Assembly (NCBI RefSeq): GCF_000714435.1
Contig: NZ_JJMW01000063.1
Coordinates: forward strand, 1 to 64,000
Reading direction: 5' to 3'
Length of the DNA: 64,000 bases
Origin: Exiguobacterium alkaliphilum 12/1
GTDB lineage: Bacteria > Bacillota > Bacilli > Exiguobacteriales > Exiguobacteriaceae
The position numbers and the translations under genes are program-made. Under the pieces are notes generated by a model. The model did no database searches. It was not told the origin of the DNA and was given only the letters and a program-made list of their open reading frames with translations. Positions within the stretch are counted from its first letter, which is position 1. Each line of letters opens with the position of its first letter. Shown piece by piece: positions 9,027-16,486 of the stretch.

Positions 9027-10997
9027 TTTGGTTTTCATTATTTGCCCTGTCTACTTGACGGGGAGCAGTTCAATCGGAATGAGTCTTAGTGTGTTGGTCT
9101 TGACGCCTGTCTTGACGACGACGCAGGTTGAGGCTTCAAGTTACAACTATTCTGCCGACCAGTTGCAGGCGCTTGCGAACTTGAACAAGTTACGGGTTGA
9201 GGCAGGTATGAAACCGGTCAAGTTAGACCCATTCCTCACGAAAGCGGCGACGAACCATTTTAACTATCTCATTACAAACGGTGGGTCGTATGGACACTCA
9301 GAGGTGAAGGGACATAAAGGTTTCACAGGGGTAAAACCTCAAGACCGAGTATTGGCGGTCGGTGGTTCTGTGGGAGAGTATTTGAGTGAAAACATTGTAT
9401 TTGCAACTCGTATTCATACAAACAGTATTATGGAGTTGGTACATGAAGCACCGCTTCACCGTGAGGGGTTATTGAACCCTGATTTACAGTCAGTAGGTAT
9501 TGAGGCTGAGAAGGGGAACCAAAAAGGGTTCCACGTCATCAAACTCCGTATTGATGAATACGGCGAGCGTGCTACTGACCATGTCTATCCAGTTAACGGT
9601 ATGAAAAACGTCAACCCGTTATTCGGGGGTAACGAGATTCCGAACCCGTTGAAAAACTACGGGATTTCGCAGTCGGGACATATCTTAACATACTGGTATC
9701 CTTTAGATGTAATGGTTTTTGACAGCAAAAACTTCTCATTTGTATTAAAAGATTCGAAAGGGGTAGTTGTTCCTGCATTTGTAGATTTCAAGATGAATCA
9801 AGCGGTTCGACTTATCCCTAAACAGCAGTTGAAATGGGGAGAGACGTACACGGCTACTGTAAAGTGGACGAGTCCTGAGGATAAGATGTCAGGCGGTCGT
9901 ACTTGGTCATTCACGACCATGACTTCCGACCCGAACGGGGTAACGCCTACGAAGCCGACGCCACCTCCAGTTGAGGTTATCAAGGAGAGTAAAGATTACA
10001 CGGTGATTAAGGCTCAGCCATTGTACGCATCCAACAGCACGTCATCGAAGCAGATCGTACAAGTTCCTGCCAATGCAAAGGTTCGTTCTATTGAGAAGCG
10101 GGCTTCATGGATGAAAGTAACGTATAACGGCAGTACGGGTTGGGTTGCGGTCAACAATTTGAAGGCGTATGTCGCTCCGAAAACGGTCACGATGTATGCG
10201 AACAAGGCGACAAAGGCGTATACGACTCGCTCGACAAAAGGTAAGGTCGCATTTAACCTTGCGAACGGTGCTAAAGTAACTCGGACAGGGGTAAACGGCT
10301 CTTGGTCGCAGGTGAAGGTCGGAACGAAGACGGGTTGGATCGCATCCCGAGATTTGTCGGCTGTGCTCCTAGCCAACAGGATCAAGACACAGTATGGTAG
10401 CCATATTTACGGAGTTAATAATCAAGCAGAATATGATGCCGTTATGAAAATCGTAAAAGATGAGTTTGCTAAAAACTTTAACTCGAAAGATTTCGAGTTA
10501 CCAAACGATATTTTTCGTGTCATGAATGGTGAGAGGGGTACTAGAGATAGGAATGACCCTGCTTTTCGTTCACCTAATAATGGTGGGTTGTTGAATGCGG
10601 AGTTAGGTTTAGCGCCTGTTCTTGAGGGTAGAGTTTCATTTGAAACTTACCAAAGCGTGCATAGAGCAGACTCCTTTGCGAGTTATTTGGAAAAAAAGTA
10701 TAACTCTAAATCTGTAGTAGGGGATAAGAATGTAAAATCCGCCTATGATGTTCTAATAAATAAGAAGATGGATTGCGATGCCAGTGCACAATTGCGTTCT
10801 ATAGTATACGATATGGCGGGTATGGATAATGCAATTGTAGGAGATGGAGTAACCCATGCCGTTATTGTCTTTAAAGTCAAAGAGGGTTGGACAGAGAGTA
10901 GCTTAACGCCTTACAGTAAGAAAGACATTGATTCGCTTAATTCATTGAGTGTGTATCTTTCATACACGCAGTCAGGTGCAAAAATTCAATAATCATC

Positions 10998-11023
10998 GAA
11001 AGAGGGGTGACACCCTCTTTTTG
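10998..11023 (+). terminator. Terminator after the interrupted CAP gene
   Basis: AAAGAGGG and CCCTCTTT form a stem around GTGACA and end in a T run, 6 bases after the stop codon at 10992. Confidence 0.8.
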
Positions 11024-11110
11024 TTATGACTTCTTTAGATACAGCATAAAACGAAGGATAAGAGCGTTGTGTTTAGAGATATAAATATAGGTTAAGTGTA
11101 GTGCAAATAT

Positions 11111-11169
11111 ACAAAGGAGGAATCAGGATGAAGCGAATGACAAGGTCACCACGAACATATACGTGGTGA
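11111..11169 (+). other. Orphan ribosome binding site and 13-codon open frame
   Basis: An AAAGGAGG at 11113-11120 is followed 7 bases later by ATG (11128) and a short frame MKRMTRSPRTYTW that stops at 11167 inside the terminator stem. The strong signal without a gene suggests the start of a deleted secreted-protein gene (MKRM-type start) now joined to the terminator of the recombinase gene. A real micropeptide cannot be excluded. Confidence 0.35.
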
Positions 11170-11178
11170 CCTTGTTTC
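11141..11178. terminator. Hairpin at the 3' end of the recombinase gene
   Basis: CAAGGTCACCACG (11141-11153) pairs perfectly with CGTGGTGACCTTG (11162-11174). It lies 2 bases beyond the recombinase stop on the minus strand. The T tail is stronger on the plus strand. Confidence 0.75.
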
Positions 11179-12040
11179 AATCCAGATTGATTCGATTCAC
11201 GGCGTTCCTCAAATGGTTCTCCTTCACACGAATGTATCGTCGCGTCGTCTTCGGCTCGGCATGACCGAGGAGCTCGGACAGTGTCGTCTCCATGACGCCT
11301 TGGTCGTACAGATGTGTCGTGAAGGCGTGACGCAACGTGTGCGACGTGATCTCATAGCCGAGTACATCGGACGACGCTTCGGTCAGGTGGCGATTGATCG
11401 TCGTCTTACAGATAACGCCCCCGCGGCGGGACGGGAAGACGTAAGGGGACGGGCCATGACGCCGCTCTTCCTCCATATACGTCCGCATCACGTCGTAAAT
11501 GATGTCGTTCAACGGCACCGTCCTTGACTTGCCCGCCTTCGATTCATGGACGTGGACACGGCGTCGCTCCAAATCGAGCGCCTCCGTCGTCAACAGTCGG
11601 ACCTCGTTGATCCGCATCCCGGTATGGAGCTGGAATGTCAAAAACGTTCGATAGAGCGGGACGTCGATCGCCTCGATAATCGAGAGAATCGTCCGTGGTG
11701 TCGGGACGTCGGAAGGAAGACGTTCGTTTACTTTCACCCGCAAGCGGAGGAACGGATTATGTGCCGTCAACTGTTCGGTCATCGCCCAATCGTATAGGCC
11801 ACGGAGCGCGCTCAAGTAGTTATTGATGGTCACGGGTTGGCAGTTGTTCGCGCGGAGCGCATCGATATACGGCATGACGTCCTGCCTCGTCTTGAAATCG
11901 TCGAGCCGGGCGTCCTGCCCCATAATGGATAAGAACCGATCGAACTTATATCCCGCGTGGTCAATCGTGTTCTGTGCCTTCCCGGTCACATGTAAGTAGT
12001 GGAGGTGTCGTTTGACCGCCTCGTCGATGCGAAGATTCAT
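11177..12040 (-). CDS. Tyrosine recombinase (XerC/D-like integrase)
   Basis: Starts at the ATG at 12040, 8 bases after AAGGAG, in preference to the ATG at 12046; 287 residues. Residues 1-105 are a SAM-like core-binding domain and 110-287 the catalytic domain. The full catalytic set is visible: R143 in HTGMRINE, K168 in ESKAGK, H234 and R237 in HTLRHAF, H260 in LLGHAE, and the nucleophile Y269 in RRYIRV. It performs site-specific strand exchange on DNA. The gene follows the sigma-like gene by 12 bases (6 from the alternative start), with its ribosome binding site overlapping that stop codon, so the two are translated together. Likely substrate: the inverted repeats at 12541 and 12669. It is not an integron IntI, since the extra IntI-specific domain is not seen. 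Confidence 0.9.
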   Translation of the reverse strand: MNLRIDEAVKRHLHYLHVTGKAQNTIDHAGYKFDRFLSIMGQDARLDDFKTRQDVMPYIDALRANNCQPVTINNYLSALRGLYDWAMTEQLTAHNPFLRLRVKVNERLPSDVPTPRTILSIIEAIDVPLYRTFLTFQLHTGMRINEVRLLTTEALDLERRRVHVHESKAGKSRTVPLNDIIYDVMRTYMEEERRHGPSPYVFPSRRGGVICKTTINRHLTEASSDVLGYEITSHTLRHAFTTHLYDQGVMETTLSELLGHAEPKTTRRYIRVKENHLRNAVNRINLD

Positions 12041-12052
12041 CGTCATCTCTCC

Positions 12053-12493
12053 TTAATTGGTGTCTTCGCGGAGCATCCGGTACAGCTCGGCCCGGTATGC
12101 CCGGAGCCGGCTCGGTGAGTAGCCGAGCGTGTCCTCGGTGCCGCAAAGCATATGGCAGAGTAACGCGTAATGGCGGGGCGGTAAACTGTTTTCTTGATCG
12201 GATAACCATAGGTGAAACGGAAGTGGGGATTGCCCCGTTTCTGGGAGATGCTCGCACGTGACCTCATGGACGAGCGTCTTTTTTTGCTTTGCTCGATGGT
12301 TGAGGATTGCGCCGCGGATGCGGATGAAGCAATACGTCTTCGACAACGTCTTCTCACCGAGTAGGGCGCGCCATAGGGCGATACGTCCGGCTTGGGCGCA
12401 GTCGTCAATCTCGTTCGGGTGAATGTGGAGCGTGCGGATGACGTAATGGATCATCGGCTCCCAATCGTTTAGTTGTTCATTAAAGTCTGACAT
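12053..12493 (-). CDS. Sigma-70-like factor with short region 4
   Basis: A 146-residue protein. Residues 8-80 match sigma-70 region 2: WEPMIHYVIRTLHIHPNEIDD, then QAGRIALWRALLGEK and YCFIRIRGAILNHRAKQ, which is the core RNA polymerase and -10 binding part. The C-terminus (LPPRHYALLCHML ... GYSPSRLRAYRAELYRMLRE) resembles only the recognition half of region 4. It is similar in size to small alternative or phage-type sigma factors. It is the first gene of an operon with the tyrosine recombinase, and just upstream lies the inverted-repeat segment 12541-12683. It may direct polymerase to the recombinase operon or to nearby surface genes; the target is unknown. Confidence 0.75.
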   Translation of the reverse strand: MSDFNEQLNDWEPMIHYVIRTLHIHPNEIDDCAQAGRIALWRALLGEKTLSKTYCFIRIRGAILNHRAKQKKTLVHEVTCEHLPETGQSPLPFHLWLSDQENSLPPRHYALLCHMLCGTEDTLGYSPSRLRAYRAELYRMLREDTN

Positions 12494-12540
12494 CGTTCGC
12501 TACTCTCTCGCGCGCGTTCGGTTTTCCTAGGTGAATCCAG

Positions 12541-12683
12541 CATAATGGTTGTTATAAAGAAATGACGGTTAGGCGAAACAACGCCTAGCGCTTATTTCAT
12601 CTATACGGGACGTTATACATAACGCTTGGCCTGACGTAACGACGGGGATGGCGAGGTGTCAAAACCGCATAACAACCATTATG
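12541..12683. repeat. 143-bp segment bounded by perfect 15-bp inverted repeats (possible invertible switch)
   Basis: CATAATGGTTGTTAT at 12541-12555 is the exact reverse complement of 12669-12683. Inside are two smaller dyads: TAGGCG/CGCCTA (12570-12587) and CGTTAT/ATAACG (12611-12624). It lies between the sigma-recombinase operon on the left and a secreted-protein gene on the right. Perfect inverted repeats next to a tyrosine recombinase are the layout of fim-type phase switches, in which the segment flips and turns a promoter around. It could instead be an operator or an old attachment site. The rest of 12494-12817 shows no gene. Confidence 0.6.
12553..12581 (-). promoter_or_regulatory. Possible promoter for the sigma-recombinase operon, inside the inverted-repeat segment
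   Basis: On the minus strand TTGTTT (12581-12576) is followed after 17 bases by TTTATA (12558-12553), the -10 overlapping the left inverted repeat. It points toward the sigma gene at 12493. If the segment inverted, the same promoter would face the gene at 12818. The boxes are weak, so this is tentative. Confidence 0.35.
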
Positions 12684-12817
12684 GGAGGATGGAGGCGAAT
12701 TGAAACAAAAAGGAATGAGAAAGTGAAGAAACGTTTATCTCGTTTCAGTAATTTGAAACCTGATGGGGAAGGAAGCCTGATATTATTTGGAGTAGACAAA
12801 AATTAGGAGGATTACTT

Positions 12818-13756
12818 ATGAAATGGAGCAAACAACTGATTGTCGTATTGATGACACTTGTTTTTGTGCTTAGTATGGGTCATACCAGCGAAGCATCAAG
12901 CCTGGAAAAACAATCGACTGCGAACCTACAAAAACAAATCAATGCCTTAAAGAAAGAAAACAGTGCATTGAAGAAAAACTTGGAAACCTCAAAAAAGGAG
13001 ATCTCGAACTTAAAAAAGAAAGTGACGAATGTCGAGAAAAGCAATAAATCTCTTACGGCTAAAATTAATGAGTACAAGAAATATGAAAAAGGAGTCAAAA
13101 CGAAGAGTGGGGTTGTAAAAAGCATTCGGGTGACAGAAAATCAAGCTGAGTTTTATTTAGACGGTCAGCGTCTTCTACCTACGGTGAGCAAAGGGAAGAC
13201 ACCACGCACGTTCGTATTTGATAATCAATTGTATGCACCGATTGAATCGGTAGGCAAAGCCCTACTAGGTGGACAAAAACCTACTACTTGGAATGCAACT
13301 AAACAAGCAATGTACTTTGGGATTGCTCCAAAAGGGAAAGTACAACCATTGACTAACAATAATATTTTCGATTACTCGAGTATAACTGTAGATGATAGTA
13401 GAGATGGAAACGATATTAGTTTTAAAATTCTAGAAGATACTTACTATCCATCAAATGTAGTTCAAGGAAGTTGGGGATCTTGGGTTCAATATGCGCTTAA
13501 AGGGAACTATCAATCAATCAAAGGGAAATATGCAATACCGCAAAACAGATTAAATGATGATAATGAATCTGCATTAAGCTTCCACAGTGTAGATTCTTAT
13601 GGCAATAAACAACTGATTCAAAGGTACAATATAAAGAGTGGGGACCCATTCGTGAATGTCGACGTCGATCTCAGCGGAGTTCAATACTTACAAATCACTT
13701 TGGACAGAAATTATTCAATTTTCCATAATATCACACTTGAAAGTTTAATCGATTAA
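12818..13756 (+). CDS. Secreted coiled-coil protein with stalk and NPCBM-like domains
   Basis: A 312-residue protein with a GGAGG ribosome binding site and signal peptide MKWSKQLIVVLMTLVFVLSM. Residues 28-90 are a Lys/Glu-rich coiled coil (LQKQINALKKENSALKKN and onward). Residues about 98-170 (RVTENQAEFYLDGQRLLP, FVFDNQLYAPIESVGKALLG, WN) look like a copper-amine-oxidase N-terminal type stalk domain. The C-terminal 130 residues (YYPSNVVQGSWGSWVQYAL, LSFHSVDSYG, VDVDLSGVQYLQITLD) resemble an NPCBM carbohydrate-binding module. Probably a wall or glycan-binding surface protein. It starts 134 bases from the inverted repeat, so it is the natural candidate for a switched gene; this is inference. 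Confidence 0.8.
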   Translation: MKWSKQLIVVLMTLVFVLSMGHTSEASSLEKQSTANLQKQINALKKENSALKKNLETSKKEISNLKKKVTNVEKSNKSLTAKINEYKKYEKGVKTKSGVVKSIRVTENQAEFYLDGQRLLPTVSKGKTPRTFVFDNQLYAPIESVGKALLGGQKPTTWNATKQAMYFGIAPKGKVQPLTNNNIFDYSSITVDDSRDGNDISFKILEDTYYPSNVVQGSWGSWVQYALKGNYQSIKGKYAIPQNRLNDDNESALSFHSVDSYGNKQLIQRYNIKSGDPFVNVDVDLSGVQYLQITLDRNYSIFHNITLESLID

Positions 13757-13868
13757 TCTCTAGTCTGCCCTCGATTGGACTTTTTTGTCGGATTATGTCG
13801 ACAAAGACCTTGAGTAATGGACGCTCTTGTTACACTCTTGCTAGCCAGACAGGCCGTGTCAATCATAG

Positions 13869-14157
13869 CACGTGACGACGAACATCTTGAACGCATTCAA
13901 GACGATGTTGATTGTATCCGTCCGTACGACAAGCACGGTCGTGACTGAAAGGGCAGACAGCGGTGCTTATGTCCGTGTCTTTGCGGGGACACGTCAACTT
14001 GGCAAGACAACCATTGCTTCGTCGAAAGCCACTTCCCAGTGAGCATCTCGAAACAAAAAAAAGAACTGTACTCCCCGTTCGCGTCTCTCGGGTCGGCTAT
14101 GCCACAGGAGAACGAAAAATGACTGCAAATGAATGGACTTTAAGCGTCTGCTCTTAA
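13869..14157 (+). pseudogene. Remnant of a C-terminal Ig-like domain of a surface protein
   Basis: In the 528-base gap 13757-14284 one frame reads STVVTERADSGAYVRVFAG and GTRQLGKTTIASSKAT before a TGA near 14039. One base on, another frame continues FPVSISKQKKRTVLPVRVSR and VGYATGERKMTANEW to 14157. Together they follow the pattern of a Big_6-type bacterial Ig repeat (VTGKADAGAYVxV, GxFxVxIKKQKKGTxLxVxAxD). So this is the frameshifted end of a larger surface protein whose 5' part is gone. A weak hairpin and T run at 14150-14180 could be its terminator. Confidence 0.55.
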
Positions 14158-14215
14158 AAAAGAGTGGGCGTTTTTAATTATATTGGTTTAAAAGGTAAAT
14201 GATATCCACTTTTTA

Positions 14216-14244
14216 TTGTTTATAAACTCAAAGTTGGATACAAT
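14216..14244 (+). promoter_or_regulatory. Sigma-A-type promoter of lyase copy 2
   Basis: TTGTTT (14216-14221) and TACAAT (14239-14244) with a 17-base spacer, 40 bases before the ATG at 14285. Confidence 0.6.
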
Positions 14245-14284
14245 TTACAAATGAAATCCTTTTAGAATGGTGAGGTATTACAAC

Positions 14285-16372
14285 ATGAACCGATTAAATA
14301 AATCAATTGCCTCGGCACTGCTCGGTGGAACACTTATCTTAGCTCCACTCGCGGCCGAAGCGAACTCAGACTTCAACGTCCGGGTCGCGCCGAAGACGAC
14401 GATCCATCAGATGAAAGACAAGAAGGTCGTCCCGCTACAGACGGTGAACACGACACGCGAATATCGAATCGTCCGTCCGTCCGGTTGGTATTATTTAGCG
14501 ATGTCCGGCGGGAAGCCAATCTATATCAAGAAGAGTCAAGCTCAAGTCGTCCCGGCTCGCTCTTTGACGAAAGCACGAATCTCGTCGCCGGCGAACCGGC
14601 TCTTAATTCACGATTATATGAGACAGACGCCCGGCCACGCCCCTTACGAGTATGACCGGTTGACGACGGATCAGGCGCGACAGTTCGCAGACCGAGCGCT
14701 CCGCGGCGACTGGTACATCCCGACGGCGCCGAACCAGTTGCTCGTCCCGAACATCGACACGTTCAATTGGCATAAGGACGTCCCGGCGGTCGACAGCACG
14801 TCGTATGCGTTCCAGCTCCACTATTTCACGGTGCTCAACCAACTGACGCAAGCGTATAACAAGACCGGAAACCGAGCGTATCTTCAGTACGGGGAGCGAA
14901 TCATCAAGAGTTGGACGAAGGCGCACCCCGCAGCAAACTATAAACGGCTCCGATGGGGGTACAACGATCAAGGGACGGCCATCCGCGTCTTCCACCTGTT
15001 GAACTTCTGGGACGTCTACAAGAAGACAACGCTCCATAAAGACCCGGCCTTCACGGAGCTCATGTTAAAGACGATTTATGAGCATGCCGAGATTCTCGCG
15101 GCACCGGACTTCTACAAGGCCCGCCACAATCATGGCATCTTCCAAGACATGGCACTCACGGCCATCGCTCAAAGTTTTCCCGAGTTCGACAAGAGCGCAG
15201 CCTGGCAGACGCTCGCGAACAATCGGCTCCAGACACAAATCGCGCACAGCATCTCGTCGGACGGGATTCACCTCGAGCACTCGCCGGGCTACCAAGTATA
15301 CGTCTATCACACGTTCGCCCGTTTCTTGACGTGGGCCGAGGCGAACGGCTTCACCTTGCCATCTCGCATCGAGGACATCAAAGAGATACCGGAACAGCTC
15401 ACGTATATGGTGAAACCGAACCGGACGCTCCCGATCTTCGGCGACACCGCGGGCCACCTCCGGGCGATGAACATCATCCCAGGGACGGCCGATTACCCGC
15501 ATCTCGCCTATGCGGTCAGCGGTGGGACGGAAGGGGTCGAGCCGCCACTTCTGACGAAACAGCTCGGGAGCCAGTACAGCTTCATGCGCGAATATTGGGC
15601 CAATCCGCCTCAAGCTTTCTCTGGGGCGACCCAGGTCATGATGACGGCCGGCTATCATTCGAGCGCGCACAAGCACGCCGATGATTTGAGCATCGACCTG
15701 TACGGCCTCGCCCGCGACTTCATCGTCGAGACGGGTCGTTACGGCTACACGAACCGTCCCGAGCGGAGAGAAGTGTTCAAGGTCGAGGCGCATAACACGG
15801 TCCACCGCTTCGGCGAAGGGCTCGATTTGAGTCCTGACATGGTCGGCAAGAGTCGGATTGTCTCGGTCGAGGACCTTGGTGCGACGAGCGTCGCCATCGG
15901 CGAGAGCGAGCTGATCGGGAAGGGTGGGGTGCATCGACGCACGCTCGTCTACGACAAGGCGAAGACGCTCGTCGTCTATGACAAAATCACCTCGCCAGAG
16001 CCGGACATGTTCGTTCAACGCTTCCATCTCGGCGACGGGTTGACGCTCTCGCGCGGTTCGATTGAACAGAACGACGTCACGTTCCGCGATGCGACGCGCC
16101 GTACGATTCAACTCATGCAACTTGAGACGGACGAGGACTCGTATATGGCGATTCGACCGAGTCACTTGTCGGTCCGTGACTTCGAATGGAAGCCGCGTGA
16201 GCAGGTCGTCTCGGTCGAGTATGGCGATGACGTGCGATACATCACGTTGATTCGCATCGATCGTTCGAACACGTACATCGAACAAGCTGATATTGAAGAA
16301 CGTGAGACCGATTACGTCCTCTCCTATACCGTCTCGAACGGAGAGACGGGTGAGATGACGATTCCAAAATAA
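14285..16372 (+). CDS. Secreted heparinase II/III family polysaccharide lyase, copy 2
   Basis: Starts at the ATG at 14285 (GAGG 8-9 bases upstream) in preference to the ATG at 14267; 695 residues. Signal peptide MNRLNKSIASALLGGTLIL with cleavage near AEANS. Same layout as copy 1: an SH3-like N-terminal region (YRIVRPSGWYYLAMSGGK), an alpha-toroid with HNHGIFQDMAL (N282) and LEHSPGYQVYVYH, and a beta-sandwich with AHKHADDLSIDLYGLARDF and HNTV. It is expected to cleave a uronate-containing glycan outside the cell. It is followed by a strong terminator and then copy 3 in the same orientation, so each copy has its own promoter. Confidence 0.85.
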   Translation: MNRLNKSIASALLGGTLILAPLAAEANSDFNVRVAPKTTIHQMKDKKVVPLQTVNTTREYRIVRPSGWYYLAMSGGKPIYIKKSQAQVVPARSLTKARISSPANRLLIHDYMRQTPGHAPYEYDRLTTDQARQFADRALRGDWYIPTAPNQLLVPNIDTFNWHKDVPAVDSTSYAFQLHYFTVLNQLTQAYNKTGNRAYLQYGERIIKSWTKAHPAANYKRLRWGYNDQGTAIRVFHLLNFWDVYKKTTLHKDPAFTELMLKTIYEHAEILAAPDFYKARHNHGIFQDMALTAIAQSFPEFDKSAAWQTLANNRLQTQIAHSISSDGIHLEHSPGYQVYVYHTFARFLTWAEANGFTLPSRIEDIKEIPEQLTYMVKPNRTLPIFGDTAGHLRAMNIIPGTADYPHLAYAVSGGTEGVEPPLLTKQLGSQYSFMREYWANPPQAFSGATQVMMTAGYHSSAHKHADDLSIDLYGLARDFIVETGRYGYTNRPERREVFKVEAHNTVHRFGEGLDLSPDMVGKSRIVSVEDLGATSVAIGESELIGKGGVHRRTLVYDKAKTLVVYDKITSPEPDMFVQRFHLGDGLTLSRGSIEQNDVTFRDATRRTIQLMQLETDEDSYMAIRPSHLSVRDFEWKPREQVVSVEYGDDVRYITLIRIDRSNTYIEQADIEERETDYVLSYTVSNGETGEMTIPK

Positions 16373-16376
16373 TCTT

Positions 16377-16402
16377 AGCCCGGCCACGAGCCGGGCTTTT
16401 TG
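16377..16402 (+). terminator. Terminator after lyase copy 2
   Basis: AGCCCGGC and GCCGGGCT form a GC-rich stem around CACGA, followed by TTTTT, 5 bases after the stop at 16372. Confidence 0.85.
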
Positions 16403-16421
16403 GCGTCAAGTCGGATTTTGA

Positions 16422-16450
16422 TTGTATCCAATGCCCTGTTCAGGTAGAAT
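16422..16450 (+). promoter_or_regulatory. Sigma-A-type promoter of lyase copy 3
   Basis: TTGTAT (16422-16427) and TAGAAT (16445-16450) with a 17-base spacer, close to the start region at 16487. Confidence 0.5.
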
Positions 16451-16486
16451 TTTCAAGTGATGAATGGAAATGAAGTGGGGGACATG

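Larger units (their letters stand above)
8434..9072 (+). mobile_element. Internally deleted IS3-family insertion sequence
   Basis: A 639-bp element with imperfect terminal inverted repeats: the left end begins TGATATGCTCCCC and the right end, read inward, TGAACTGCTCCCC, with further matches including GTAGACAG. The ends have the usual TG...CA form. Flanking triplets are AAC (left) and ATC (right), so a 3-bp target duplication is possible but has one mismatch. It contains a full-looking orfA and only the last 62 codons of orfB, so most of the transposase is deleted and it can move only with help in trans. It sits in the signal-peptide coding region of the CAP gene. Confidence 0.85.
8392..10992 (+). 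pseudogene. CAP-SH3b-transglutaminase-like secreted protein, interrupted by an IS
   Basis: The original gene starts at the ATG at 8392 (after GGAGAGGA) and reads MKLFNKGKGLALVN up to 8433. There the IS begins with an in-frame TGA. After the IS the frame resumes at 9073 with IGMSLSVLVLTPVLTTTQ and VEASS, so joining the two parts restores a complete signal peptide. Downstream are a CAP/SCP domain (about 9140-9560), two SH3b wall-binding domains (about 10000-10370), and a C-terminal domain with MDCDASAQLRS (Cys codon 10774) and GVTHAVIV (His codon 10855), like a transglutaminase-type Cys-His core. Translation from a TTG at 9028 or an ATG at 9079 is possible but neither has a ribosome binding site, so the protein is probably not made or not exported. 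Confidence 0.8.

Noticed and set aside
12561-12630. Integron attC-like site (GTTAGGC with a following CGCCTAGC)
   Set aside because: The second core is not of the RYYYAAC form, there is no cassette array, and the recombinase lacks the IntI-specific domain. An inverted-repeat switch fits better.
12541-12683. Prophage attachment site
   Set aside because: The repeats are inverted, not direct, and no phage structural genes are present.
13963-14157. A 64-residue open frame as a real gene
   Set aside because: It has no ribosome binding site and its end belongs to the decayed Ig-like domain in the same frame.
15065-16387. A 440-residue open frame on the minus strand
   Set aside because: Antisense to lyase copy 2, with the same Arg/Val-rich shadow composition, and covering the plus-strand terminator.
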